A program made the translations under genes and the position numbers. Source: Actinomycetota bacterium (GTDB lineage: Bacteria; Actinomycetota; Actinomycetes; Mycobacteriales; Mycobacteriaceae). Taken from it: a stretch of DNA of 55,286 bases. The notes beneath the pieces are model-generated. The model worked only from the letters and a program-made list of their open reading frames with translations. It was not told where the DNA came from and did no database searches. Each line of letters opens with the position of its first letter. Position 1 is the stretch's first letter. Below, one piece after another: positions 26,202-34,956 of this stretch. The DNA lies in assembly GCA_018268465.1 (NCBI GenBank), contig JAFDWN010000038.1, forward strand, positions 1 through 55,286, given 5' to 3'.

Positions 26202-27656
26202 TCAGCCCCACTCGTGGTTCATGGCGCGCGATTCCTCCCGCGCCAGTGCGGAATCCGAAGTTCGCCCCGGCGAACCTGCGGCGGCGATCAGCACGAGCGC
26301 CAGCAGGGCGGTGACCGCACCGCCGAGGAATATGACGGTGAAACCGTGTTCGGTGGGCGACCCGGTGCGCCCGAGCAGCACGGCGACCGCCGCCGCGGCG
26401 ATCGCGCTGCCGACGGTGCGGGCGATCGCGTTCATTCCGGTCGCCACGCCCGTTTCGCCCGCGTCGACCTCGCCGACGACCAGCACCGGCAATGCGCCGT
26501 AGCCCAGGCTGATGTAGGCGTTGGTCAGGATCCCGGCGACGACCACTTGCCAGGGCTGGGAATGGGCGAACGCGAGGCAGAGGAATCCCGCGATGCCGGC
26601 GACCGCGGCGACGGCGAGGACCTTCCTGGCGCCGAACCGGTCGATGAAACGTCCGCTGGCCAGGGCGACGACGAAGCCGGTCAGCGCGCCCGGGAGCAGG
26701 AACAGCACGCTGGCCCGCAACACGCTCGCCCCGAACCCGATGTCCGGGTTCTGGACGAACTGCGTCAGTCCGAGGAACGCGAAGTACAGACCCATGCCGA
26801 CGAACAATGTGGCCAGGTTGGTCAGCAGTATCGGCCGGCGGGCCAGCATCGCGGTGGACACCAGCGGCTGCGCGGCACGCCGTTCCCACAGCCACCAGGC
26901 GGTCAGCACCGACACCGCGCCGGCCGCACACGCCAGCGTCGGCCAGGATGTCCAGCCCCAGGCGTTGCCCTGGGTGATCGCCAGCAGGGCCACCGAAAGC
27001 CCGGCCGCCAGTCCGGCTGCGCCGAGCCAGTCGATCCGCCCGTCGGCGGAGCGGCGGCGACGCGGCACCACCAGTGCGACGACGGTGAGGACCACGAGTG
27101 TGAACACCGTCGTCAGCCAGAACACCCGCTGGTATCCGGCGTCTCCGGTCATCAGGAGCCCGGTCACCACCAGGCCGGTGCCGCCGCCGAAACCCAGCGT
27201 CCCGGACAGTATCGCCATCGCGCCGGCGAGCCGTTCGGGCGGCAGCTCGTCGCGCAGGATCGCCACGCTGATCGGATAGAGCGCGAACGAGGCGCCCTGA
27301 AGGACCCGTCCGGTGATCAGTGCCGCCAATGACGATGTCGTCGCCGCCAGCACCGAACCGGCGAGCACCAGCACCAGCACGCCGAGTAGGACGCGGCGCT
27401 TGCTGTGCAGATCCGCGAGGCGGCCGAGCAGCGGCGTGGCGGCCGCCGCGGCTAGCAGGTTGGCGGTCACGGCCCAGCTCACCGCGACCCCGGAGGCGCC
27501 GAGTTGGTCGGCGATCGTGCCGAGTACCGGGACCACGGCGGTCTGCAGCACCGCGACCGTGAGGACCACGACGCTCAGTGCGGCGAGCAGCAGGCGCGGA
27601 CGGACCGACTCGGCAGCCCCGGATGCGGCCGCCCGTGTCCGGTCGGGCTTGACCAC
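26202..27656 (-). CDS. MFS drug exporter, DHA2 type (14 helices)
   Basis: A 484-residue major facilitator protein with about 14 hydrophobic helices. GRLADLHSKRRVLLG is the motif-A loop between helices 2 and 3, TGRVLQGASFALYPISVAILRDELPPERLA the motif-B region, and LGFGGGTGLVVTG the antiporter motif C, together pointing to proton-coupled export of a drug or metabolite. GTG start at 27656. No adjacent regulator is evident. The substrate is unknown. Confidence 0.88.
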   Translation of the reverse strand: MVKPDRTRAAASGAAESVRPRLLLAALSVVVLTVAVLQTAVVPVLGTIADQLGASGVAVSWAVTANLLAAAAATPLLGRLADLHSKRRVLLGVLVLVLAGSVLAATTSSLAALITGRVLQGASFALYPISVAILRDELPPERLAGAMAILSGTLGFGGGTGLVVTGLLMTGDAGYQRVFWLTTVFTLVVLTVVALVVPRRRRSADGRIDWLGAAGLAAGLSVALLAITQGNAWGWTSWPTLACAAGAVSVLTAWWLWERRAAQPLVSTAMLARRPILLTNLATLFVGMGLYFAFLGLTQFVQNPDIGFGASVLRASVLFLLPGALTGFVVALASGRFIDRFGARKVLAVAAVAGIAGFLCLAFAHSQPWQVVVAGILTNAYISLGYGALPVLVVGEVDAGETGVATGMNAIARTVGSAIAAAAVAVLLGRTGSPTEHGFTVIFLGGAVTALLALVLIAAAGSPGRTSDSALAREESRAMNHEWG

Positions 27657-27698
27657 GTCACGCTCCGATCGTTAGCACACCTTCGTAGAGGTACGACG

Positions 27699-28853
27699 CT
27701 AACGCAACAGTGCGAGCAGTCGGTCGCGGGGCAGCGCAGGGGAGCGGTGTCCGTCGCGTCCGGTCATGTCCGCGTTGACGACCAGCGCGTTGAGCACCGC
27801 CTCCTCGACCCCGTACACGACCGCGGCATACAGGTCGTCCATCCGGCCCCACGGGATGAAGGTGAGCGTGCCGAACTCGTCGTCGCGCACCGGTCCGATC
27901 GGGAAGGCGCTGGCCAGCCCGGGGACCTCGGCGGTGGAGAACGCCAGGAAGATGTCGCCGGAGAAGTGGCTGCCGGTTGTCCCGGTGCGCGCCAGCCCCA
28001 ACGGCACTCGCCGCGCCAGCGCCTTGCACTGCCCGGGCAGCAGGGGTGCGTCGGTGGCCACGACGGCGATGACCGAACCGGCACCGGCGGGCGGCCGTGC
28101 ACCGCCGAGGTCGGTCTCGAACCAGTCGCCTGCCATCGGATTGTCCTCGGCGAGTACGCGTCCGACGGCGTTTCCGGCCACGGTCAGCTCGTGCCGGGAG
28201 CCGAAGTTGGCCTGGACGAAGACGGCGACGGTATAGCTGTGGCTGCCGTAGCGGACCAGCCGGGACGCGGTGCCGTTGCCGCCCTTGAAGTCGTAGCAGT
28301 TCATCCCGGTGCCGCCGCCTGCGGAGCCCTCGGCCACCGGACCGGTTCGCGCGGCGTCCAGCGCCGCTTCGACGTGGCCGGGCTGGACGTGTCCACCGTT
28401 GATGTCGTTGAGGTAGCCGTCCCACGTCTCTGCGCACACCGGTAGCAACCACTGCCGGGCAAGGCGCCGATGGACCCGGTTCACCCAACTCACCACGCCG
28501 GTGTGACATGCCCCCACGGCGTGTGTATTCGACAGCAGCACAGGAAGATTGAACGAGCCGGTCTCCTCGATCCAGGTCGTCCCGGTCATCTCGCCGTTGC
28601 CGTTGAGCGAATACCAGCCCGCCGCGCAGGGGGTGCCGACACCGCCGCGGCCGCGCGGCAGTATCGCGGTCACCCCGGTGCGCACCGGGCCCGCGCCGAC
28701 CACCAGCGGGCCGTCACCGTGAATCAGCGTCGTCATGCCGACTTCGACGCCTGCGACGTCGGTGATGGAGTTGAGTGGGCCCGGTTCGCCGGGAAGTTCG
28801 ATACCCAGCGCACGGGCGCGCGGCCTGCCGTCGGAGGTGAGGGTGCTGGTCAT
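27699..28853 (-). CDS. P1 family (DmpA/BapA-like) peptidase
   Basis: A 384-residue Ntn-type hydrolase of peptidase family S58/P1, which includes L-aminopeptidase/D-esterase DmpA and beta-aminopeptidases. Such enzymes cut themselves before a catalytic Ser. GSVIAVVATDAPLLPGQCKALARR contains the likely new N-terminal Ser, and NGNGEMTGTTWIEETG, GGGTGMNCYDFKGGNGTASR and VQANFGSRHELTVAG are family blocks. I use the ATG at 28853, with AGGA upstream, rather than the longer frame to 28880. It is divergent from an NCS1 permease, 60 bases away. Substrate unknown. Confidence 0.88.
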   Translation of the reverse strand: MTSTLTSDGRPRARALGIELPGEPGPLNSITDVAGVEVGMTTLIHGDGPLVVGAGPVRTGVTAILPRGRGGVGTPCAAGWYSLNGNGEMTGTTWIEETGSFNLPVLLSNTHAVGACHTGVVSWVNRVHRRLARQWLLPVCAETWDGYLNDINGGHVQPGHVEAALDAARTGPVAEGSAGGGTGMNCYDFKGGNGTASRLVRYGSHSYTVAVFVQANFGSRHELTVAGNAVGRVLAEDNPMAGDWFETDLGGARPPAGAGSVIAVVATDAPLLPGQCKALARRVPLGLARTGTTGSHFSGDIFLAFSTAEVPGLASAFPIGPVRDDEFGTLTFIPWGRMDDLYAAVVYGVEEAVLNALVVNADMTGRDGHRSPALPRDRLLALLR

Positions 28854-28913
28854 CCCTGCATCCTCGCAAGCGGGCGACACGCCGGGGGCGCCGACGCATG
28901 GTCGAATGGACGG

Positions 28914-30311
28914 ATGTCACACGAGACGGCATCGGGTGCGCTGAACGCGTCCAGTTTCAGCGGCAGGCGTCCGACCGCCGCCGGTGATCTGTCCGTCGAG
29001 ACCCATGGCATCGCACCGCTCGGTGAGGACCAGCGCTACGGGCGACCGGCGCGGCTGTTCACCGTCTGGTTCGCGCCGCAGGTCAACATGACCGGCGTGT
29101 TCACCGGAACTCTGGCAATCGTGCTTGGCCTCGGGTTCTGGCTGGGCCTGCTGGCGATGGTCATCGGGACGGTGCTCGGATCGCTCGTGGTGGCGTACCT
29201 GTCGACGTGGGGTCCGCGCACGGGCACGGGCCAATTGCCCAACTCCCGGATGGCGTTCGGCGGTGCGGTGGTGCTGCCCGCGGCGCTGCAATGGGTGTCG
29301 TCGATCGCGTGGGATGCGCTGGTCGGCCTGTTCGGCGGCGAAGCGCTCTCGGTGCTGCTGGGCATCCCGTTCTGGCTGGCCGTGCTGATCGTGCTCGGCG
29401 TCCAGGGCGTGGTGGGGGTCTTCGGCTACGAGCTGATCCACCGGCTGCAGGCCGTGCTGACGGTGGTGCTGTTCGCGACCTTCCTGGTGTTCGCGGTGAA
29501 GCTGGTCGGCGGGCACGACGTCGTCACACCGGCCGTCGTGGTGGGCTCCGATCTCGCGGGCGCCTTCGTCCTGGAGGTCACGATCGCGTTCAGCCTGGCG
29601 GTCTCCTGGGCCAGCTATGCCGCGGACTTCAGCCGCTACCTGCCCGCCGACTCGCCGCGCGCCCAGGTGTTCGGCTATACGCTGGCCGGGATCGTGACGG
29701 CGTACGTCTTCGTGCAGGGCATCGGCATCGCGGCGGGTGACGCGCTGGCCGAACACACGGCCGAGGGGGTTCGCACCGTCATGGGTGGTGGTGCGCTGGG
29801 CGCGGTGGCGCTGCTCGTCATCGCGCTGGCATCGGTCGGCTCGGGGGTGATGAACGACTACAGCGGGTCCCTCGCGCTACAGACGATCGGCGTCCGGGTG
29901 CGCAGGCCGGTGTCCGCTGTCCTGGTGACGGCGATCGCGTTCGCGCTCATCCTGTGGCTGCACGCCGCCGACACCGCCACCCGGTTCACCGACGTGCTGT
30001 TACTCGTCAGCTACTGGATCCCCGCCTTCGCGGCGATCATCGTCATCGACTGGCTCATTCGCAGCCGCGGCCGCCCGACCCTCGACCCGGCACTCGAATA
30101 CACCGATCGCGCCGACGCCGGTGCCGCGCTCGGCATCTTCGTGGTGGCCTACCTGGCGGCGATCCCGTTCATGAACACCACCCTGATCCAGGGTCCGGTC
30201 GCGCGCGCGTGGCACGGCGCGGATATCGCCTACTTCGTGAATCTCGTTGTCGCCGCGGCACTGTACGGCGGATACCGCGCGTGGCGTCAGCGGGCGTCGC
30301 GCGGAACGTGA
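28914..30311 (+). CDS. NCS1 family permease (purine/cytosine type)
   Basis: A 465-residue membrane transporter with about 12 helices, of the nucleobase:cation symporter-1 family. APQVNMTGVFTGTLAIVLGLGFW is the conserved first helix, and VSWASYAADFSRYLP is the characteristic mid-protein motif. LILWLHAADTATRFTDVLLLVSYWIPAFAAIIVIDW matches the C-terminal region. The ATG at 28914 begins the usual hydrophilic tail. Its last 25 bases overlap the convergent regulator. Likely substrates are nucleobases or related heterocycles; a role with the divergent peptidase is possible but unproven. Confidence 0.9.
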   Translation: MSHETASGALNASSFSGRRPTAAGDLSVETHGIAPLGEDQRYGRPARLFTVWFAPQVNMTGVFTGTLAIVLGLGFWLGLLAMVIGTVLGSLVVAYLSTWGPRTGTGQLPNSRMAFGGAVVLPAALQWVSSIAWDALVGLFGGEALSVLLGIPFWLAVLIVLGVQGVVGVFGYELIHRLQAVLTVVLFATFLVFAVKLVGGHDVVTPAVVVGSDLAGAFVLEVTIAFSLAVSWASYAADFSRYLPADSPRAQVFGYTLAGIVTAYVFVQGIGIAAGDALAEHTAEGVRTVMGGGALGAVALLVIALASVGSGVMNDYSGSLALQTIGVRVRRPVSAVLVTAIAFALILWLHAADTATRFTDVLLLVSYWIPAFAAIIVIDWLIRSRGRPTLDPALEYTDRADAGAALGIFVVAYLAAIPFMNTTLIQGPVARAWHGADIAYFVNLVVAAALYGGYRAWRQRASRGT

Positions 30312-31789
30312 ATCCCGTACTGGGAGATCTTGCGGTAGAGCGTCGCCCGGCTCATGCCGAGTTCGTGGGCGGCTTCGGCCATGGTGCGGTGGCCGTCCGG
30401 CGCGGCATCGTCGTCCGTCGTGAGTACGCGCACGATCTCGCCCCGTTCGAAGGCCTCGATTCGGGAGAGTCGCCGTGACCCGCTCGCCAGCACCTCCGGC
30501 GGAAGGTTGGCGACGTCGACGACATCGCCGCGGTGGGCGGCCTGCGAGACGACGCGCGACAGTTGGTCGACGTTGCCGGGCCATTCGAAGCCCCGCAGCG
30601 CGCGCACCGCGGCCGGGCTGAAGCGGACTTCGCGGCCGCGCGCCCGCGCCGCTATGTGGACGGCCAGGGGCACCACGTCGTCGGGGCGTTCCCGCAGCGG
30701 AGGCACCGTGACCAAGGTATCGATCAGGCCCGCCAGGGACGGCGGAACGTCTTCGAACCGCTCGGCCGTTACGGCGAACGGCACCGCGGCACCCCCGGCG
30801 CCGCGCTCCACGAGTTCCCGCAGCCGCCCGGCCACCCAGGCGGGCAGCATGTCGACGTCGCGGACGACGACGGTCGTGTGATCCTTGCCGAGTTCCGGTG
30901 CCCACAGGCCCAGCCATGCCTCGACGTCGGTGGCGCCCGGCGCCGCAGCCGACAGGATCCGGTCGCGGGGATGGGCGTGCCGCGCAGCCTGTCCCAGCAG
31001 CGTGGCACGCCCCGATCCGGGTTCGCCGATCGCGGCCGCCACTTTGCCCGCGGCCATCGCCTGGTGTGCGCGCTGCACCGCGCGGTTCCACACCGGTGAC
31101 AGGTCACGCAGCGTGCCCGAACCTCGTTGCTCACGCGGCATCTCGATGCGGAACACCCGACCTCGCGGCGTCGGGCGCGGCCGCCGGCCGTGGGCGCGGG
31201 CCAGCATCAACGCGGCGGTGTTGCTGGCCGCCGAGCGCGCCAGCGCCAGGAGGAGATCGCTGGACGACGACGACCATGTCGTGAGGTTGACGCAGCCTTC
31301 CAGGCGGCCGGTCGTCGATTCGAGCACCGGGACAGCCGCGCAGGTGAAGGCGCACAGGTTCATGGCGTAGTGCTGATCGGCGCGGACCAGGGTCGGCGCA
31401 CGGTCGGCAAGGGCGAGGCCGAGGCCGTTGGTGCCGACGTCACGTTCCGAATAGGCGAAACCCGGTGCGAGATGGACGTCGTCGAGCGCACTGACGAGGC
31501 TGTGGTCACCGGTCAGCCGGTTCAGGACGATACCGTCGGCGTCGGTCAGCATCAGGCTGACGGGTTCGTTGGCCAGTGTCCGGTGTAGGTCGGCCAGCAC
31601 CTCGCTGCCGCATTCGTAGAACAGTGAATCCAGGCCATCGGTGCCGGTGAACACGGGTTCGATGGTTTCCAGGGGTATGCCGTAGTCCTCGCTGCGCTGC
31701 CACGAGTCCAGCAGCCGCCGCGGCAGCTCCGCGGTGTCGCCGGGGGATGTCCGGTGAAGCCGGACGCGGTCAGGTAGGCCTTCAGGCAC
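30287..31789 (-). CDS. GAF-AAA-Fis transcriptional activator, MimR/PrmR/AcoR-like
   Basis: A 500-residue regulator with a GAF-type sensor region (about 50-200; GFAYSERDVGTNGLG, CAFTCAAVPVLESTTGRLEGCVNLT), a degenerate AAA+ domain (GEPGSGRATLL, VRDVDMLP, PPLRERPDDVVPLA, GFEWPGNVDQLSRV) and a C-terminal Fis-type helix-turn-helix (HRTMAEAAHELGMSRATLYRKI). The GAFTGA loop that touches sigma-54 is absent, as expected in an actinobacterium without sigma-54. The frame extends to 31822, but GTG at 31789 has AAAGGAGG upstream and leaves the inverted repeat at 31801 outside the gene. It faces the amidohydrolase-ADH operon. Confidence 0.85.
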   Translation of the reverse strand: MPEGLPDRVRLHRTSPGDTAELPRRLLDSWQRSEDYGIPLETIEPVFTGTDGLDSLFYECGSEVLADLHRTLANEPVSLMLTDADGIVLNRLTGDHSLVSALDDVHLAPGFAYSERDVGTNGLGLALADRAPTLVRADQHYAMNLCAFTCAAVPVLESTTGRLEGCVNLTTWSSSSSDLLLALARSAASNTAALMLARAHGRRPRPTPRGRVFRIEMPREQRGSGTLRDLSPVWNRAVQRAHQAMAAGKVAAAIGEPGSGRATLLGQAARHAHPRDRILSAAAPGATDVEAWLGLWAPELGKDHTTVVVRDVDMLPAWVAGRLRELVERGAGGAAVPFAVTAERFEDVPPSLAGLIDTLVTVPPLRERPDDVVPLAVHIAARARGREVRFSPAAVRALRGFEWPGNVDQLSRVVSQAAHRGDVVDVANLPPEVLASGSRRLSRIEAFERGEIVRVLTTDDDAAPDGHRTMAEAAHELGMSRATLYRKISQYGIHVPRDAR

Positions 31790-31800
31790 CGTCCTCCTTT

Positions 31801-31824
31801 CCGTGTGATCCACGTTACACACGG
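31801..31824. promoter_or_regulatory. perfect 7-bp inverted repeat, CCGTGTG-N10-CACACGG
   Basis: Perfect arms CCGTGTG (31801-31807) and CACACGG (31818-31824) just upstream of the activator's likely start, in the region between divergent genes. Suited to binding by a dimeric Fis-type regulator, perhaps the neighbouring activator itself. Confidence 0.5.
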
Positions 31825-31880
31825 TCGCCCCGTCGGCTGTGTGGGATGGCGGGGCGCGGTGCGGGCCGCGCCCCGCGATG

Positions 31881-31960
31881 TCTCACATTGAGACGCCGTC
31901 GGGCTGCTGGCGGGGCGTCCGCGACCTTAGGCTCGGGCCTGCAAATGTGACACGCGTCAC
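31881..31960. promoter_or_regulatory. two palindromes upstream of the amidohydrolase operon
   Basis: TCTCACATTGAGA (31881-31893; 5-bp arms, 3-base centre) and GTGAC-N4-GTCAC (31947-31960) both lie upstream of the amidohydrolase start. The second sits 19 bases before the ATG, so it could act as a repressor site or be a transcript hairpin. They may be activator sites; no consensus is known to me. Confidence 0.35.
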
Positions 31961-31978
31961 GTGAGAGAAGGACCAGAC

Positions 31979-33037
31979 ATGTATCGCAAGGACGGCGACA
32001 GTTTCTTCATCGTCGATGCCCACGTAGCCCTGTGGGACGGTCGGCCGGAGAACCAGCGCAACATCCATGGCAAGCAGTTCATCGACTGCTTCTACGACTA
32101 CCACCGCAACCTCTCGCCGGAGTCGGAGGTGTGGAGTTACGAGGACTACCTGTATCAGGGCGGCGAGCGGCTGATGAAGGATCTGTTCACCGACGGGTAT
32201 GTGGACCACGCGATCTTCCAGCCCGCCTATCTCGGCGAGTTCTACTACAAGGGGTTCGGGCAGACCGACGAGGCGTTCGAGCTGTCCCGCAAGCATCCTG
32301 ACAAGCTGACCTACAACCACAACTTCGACCCCCGCAACGGCGAGGTCGGACTGGACCAGTTGCGCGTCGACGCCGCCAAGTACGGACTCAAAGGCGTCAA
32401 GCTCTACACCGCCGAATGGCACGGCGAATCCCGCGGCTGGAAACTCGACGACCCCTGGGCCTACCGGTACTTCGAGGCGTGCCGCGAACTGGGTATCCGC
32501 AACATCCACGTGCACAAGGGTCCGACCATCCGGCCACTGGACCGCGACGCGTTCGACGTCGCCGATGTCGACAAGGTCGCCACCGATTTCACCGACCTGA
32601 ACTTCATCGTCGAGCACTGCGGTCTGCCCCGGCTGGAGGATTTCTGCTGGATCGCCACCCAGGAGCCCAACGTGTACGCCGGCCTCGCCGTCGCGCTTCC
32701 GTTCATCCACACCCGGCCCCGGTATTTCGCGCAGATCATGGGCGAGCTTCTGTACTGGGTGGGCGAGGACCGGATCTTCTTCTCGTCGGACTACGCGCTG
32801 TGGACGCCGCGCTGGCTCATCGAGAAGTTCGTCGACTTCCAGATTCCCGAGGACATGACCGAGTACGCGCCGATCACCCTCGAGCAGAAGAAGAAGATCC
32901 TCGGGCTCAATGCCGCCAAGATGTACGACATCCCAGTGCCCGCCGAACTGCGGTTGCCCTCGGCGGATGCTCCCGCGGCCGGGCCGCGCGGTGCCGACGA
33001 CACCGTTCAGGGCGCGGGCGACCTGGTCGGGGCGTGA
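31979..33037 (+). CDS. amidohydrolase-2 family protein (propane monooxygenase accessory type)
   Basis: A 352-residue TIM-barrel protein of the amidohydrolase-2 type, in the position of the gene that follows prmABCD/mimABCD in actinobacterial propane/acetone monooxygenase operons. HGKQFIDCFYDYHRNLSPE, LKGVKLYTAEWHGESRGW, FIVEHCGLPRLEDFCW and RIFFSSDYALW are visible, the last with the conserved Asp. The usual N-terminal HxH metal motif reads DAHVALWD, with Ala at the second His. The ATG at 31979 has a GAGAAGGA site. Its biochemical role is unknown, and the monooxygenase genes are absent here. Confidence 0.8.
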   Translation: MYRKDGDSFFIVDAHVALWDGRPENQRNIHGKQFIDCFYDYHRNLSPESEVWSYEDYLYQGGERLMKDLFTDGYVDHAIFQPAYLGEFYYKGFGQTDEAFELSRKHPDKLTYNHNFDPRNGEVGLDQLRVDAAKYGLKGVKLYTAEWHGESRGWKLDDPWAYRYFEACRELGIRNIHVHKGPTIRPLDRDAFDVADVDKVATDFTDLNFIVEHCGLPRLEDFCWIATQEPNVYAGLAVALPFIHTRPRYFAQIMGELLYWVGEDRIFFSSDYALWTPRWLIEKFVDFQIPEDMTEYAPITLEQKKKILGLNAAKMYDIPVPAELRLPSADAPAAGPRGADDTVQGAGDLVGA

Positions 33038-33768
33038 CGGTGGCCGGCAGGTACGACGAGGCCTACACCGCACTCGGCGCGGTGATGGACCCCGAGCTCG
33101 ACGAACCCATCACCGGGCTCGGTTTCGTCCGGTCGCTGGTGGTGACGCCCGCCGGTAACGTCAAGGTTCATCTGCGGTTGCCGACGTCGTTCTGTTCGCC
33201 CAACTTCGCCTACCTAATGGCTTCGGATGCCAAAGACGTTCTCACGGAACTCGATTGGACGCGCCATGTGGTGGTCGAGCTGGACGACCATCACGATTCG
33301 CAGATCATCAACGCCGGTCTGGCGGCGGACGCCGGCTATCGGGGGACCTTTGCGCACGAGGCGGAGCGTTCGCTGGACGAATTGCGTGAGACGTTCCGAC
33401 GCAAGGCGCACACCGCGGCGATGGAACGCTGTCTGACCGCCCTGTTGCGGGCGCAGCCCGACCGCACCGAACCATCCCTGGCGAAGGTCCGGATCGCCGA
33501 CCTGCCCGCGGCCGACACCACGACGGCATTGCTGCGGCGCCGCGCGGCGCTCGGACTGTCCACGGCACCAGACGCTTTGGTGATGGTCGACGGCAAGGGT
33601 TGTGCGTTTGCGCCCGACGACGTGTCACTGGCGTTGCGGCGCGCCCGGTCGACCCGCATCTCCATCGAGGGCAACGCCCACTTCTGCCGCGGGCTGCTGC
33701 GCACCCGCTACGGAGACGACGACGCCGACCCGACCTTCATCCCCCTGTCCGCACTCCTGCCGGCGTGA
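33034..33768 (+). CDS. DUF59/MIP18-type hypothetical protein of the same operon
   Basis: A 244-residue protein beginning with GTG in a four-base overlap with the amidohydrolase stop. Its first ~75 residues (AYTALGAVMDPELDEPITGLGFVRSL, LPTSFCSPNF) are a DUF59/MIP18-like domain, a family linked to iron-sulfur or metal cofactor delivery. A helical middle and a C-terminal region with DALVMVDGKGCAFAPDDVSLALRRAR and EGNAHFCRGLL follow. It accompanies diiron monooxygenase operons in related bacteria, where a cofactor assembly role is suspected. Function here is unproven. Confidence 0.78.
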   Translation: MTVAGRYDEAYTALGAVMDPELDEPITGLGFVRSLVVTPAGNVKVHLRLPTSFCSPNFAYLMASDAKDVLTELDWTRHVVVELDDHHDSQIINAGLAADAGYRGTFAHEAERSLDELRETFRRKAHTAAMERCLTALLRAQPDRTEPSLAKVRIADLPAADTTTALLRRRAALGLSTAPDALVMVDGKGCAFAPDDVSLALRRARSTRISIEGNAHFCRGLLRTRYGDDDADPTFIPLSALLPA

Positions 33769-33805
33769 GAAGCGCCGAGGCAAAACCACAGAAGGAGCAT
33801 CGTCG

Positions 33806-34840
33806 ATGAGCACCATGCGAGCCGTCCAGGTGGTCGGCTACCACAAGAACCTCGAGATGACGGAGATGCCCGCCCCCGAGCCCACCGGTCCGTTCGACGT
33901 CGTGGTCAAGATCGGCGGTGCCGGGGTGTGCCGCACCGATCTGCACATCCTGGAGGGTCAGTGGGCGGAGAAGACCCAGGTGCAGTTGCCGTACACGATC
34001 GGCCACGAGAACGCGGGCTGGGTGCACGCGACCGGCTCGGCGGTCACCAACGTCAAAGAGGGCGACAAGGTGATCGTGCATCCGCTGATCACCTGCGGGT
34101 TGTGCCGGGCGTGCCGGTCGGGTGACGACGTGCACTGCGAATCCAGCTCGTTTCCCGGCATCGACACCAACGGTGGCTACGCCGAGTACCTCAAGACCTC
34201 GGCGCGCAGTGTGGTCAAGATCGACGACGCACTGGAACCGTCGGATGTGGCGGCCCTCGCCGATGCGGGCCTGACGGCCTATCACGCCGCGGCCAAGGCG
34301 GCCAGGCGGCTGACGCCCCGCGACCGCTGTGTGATCATCGGCGCGGGCGGCCTGGGCCACATCGGCATTCAGGTGCTCAAGGCATTGTCGCCGGCGGAAC
34401 TGATCGTGGTGGACCGCAATCCCGACGCGCTCAAACTCGCCGAGGCGATCGGCGCCGACCACGGTGTCGTCGCCGACGGCACTCAGGTCCGGCAGGTCCT
34501 CGACCTCACCGGCGGTCACGGTGCCGAGACCGTCGTGGACTTCGTCGGCGAAGGCGGCGCCACCGGCGAGGGTGTCCAGATGCTGCGCCGCGCAGGGGAT
34601 TACCACGTCGTCGGCTATGGGGAAAATATCAACGTCCCGACCATCGACGTCATCTCGACCGAGATCAACTTCATCGGCAACCTGGTCGGGTCCTACAACG
34701 ACCTGTGCGATCTGATGGCCCTCGCCGCACGTGGGGCGGTCCACCTGCACACTCAGAAGTACCGGCTGGACGACTTCCAGTCCGCGATCGACGATCTCAA
34801 CTCGGGCAACGTTCGGGGACGGGCGATCCTGACGCCGTGA
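33806..34840 (+). CDS. zinc-dependent alcohol dehydrogenase
   Basis: A 344-residue medium-chain alcohol dehydrogenase. CRTDLHILEGQW and GHENAG give the catalytic zinc site, CGLCRACRSGDDVHC the structural zinc site, and IIGAGGLGHIGIQVLKAL the NAD(P) fold. The ATG at 33806 is preceded by GAAGGAG; the open frame upstream runs into the previous gene and is not coding. In propane monooxygenase operons an enzyme at this position oxidises 2-propanol or similar alcohols. With no oxygenase present, the physiological alcohol is uncertain. Confidence 0.9.
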   Translation: MSTMRAVQVVGYHKNLEMTEMPAPEPTGPFDVVVKIGGAGVCRTDLHILEGQWAEKTQVQLPYTIGHENAGWVHATGSAVTNVKEGDKVIVHPLITCGLCRACRSGDDVHCESSSFPGIDTNGGYAEYLKTSARSVVKIDDALEPSDVAALADAGLTAYHAAAKAARRLTPRDRCVIIGAGGLGHIGIQVLKALSPAELIVVDRNPDALKLAEAIGADHGVVADGTQVRQVLDLTGGHGAETVVDFVGEGGATGEGVQMLRRAGDYHVVGYGENINVPTIDVISTEINFIGNLVGSYNDLCDLMALAARGAVHLHTQKYRLDDFQSAIDDLNSGNVRGRAILTP

Positions 34841-34917
34841 CCATGGCCGGACCGGGGCGGCCACCGCGGGATTCACCTGCCCGGCGGTTGGGTACAGCTC
34901 AGTCGGAAGGAGGCCAG

Positions 34918-34956
34918 ATGACCGAACCCGCCCCGGCCGCGTCCCGCCGGCCATGA
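34918..34956 (+). CDS. 12-codon leader ORF coupled to the PsiE-like gene
   Basis: A tiny ORF encoding MTEPAPAASRRP behind a strong AAGGAGG ribosome binding site five bases from its ATG. Its TGA stop overlaps the ATG of the next gene (ATGA at 34953), while that gene has no good site of its own. The arrangement suggests translational coupling rather than a functional peptide. There are no rare-codon runs or amino acid repeats that would suggest classical attenuation. Confidence 0.5.
   Translation: MTEPAPAASRRP

Noticed and set aside
30287-31789. Sigma-54-dependent activator
   Set aside because: The AAA+ domain lacks the GAFTGA loop and the Walker A is degenerate; no -24/-12 promoter was seen near the target. 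A sigma-54-independent activator is more likely.
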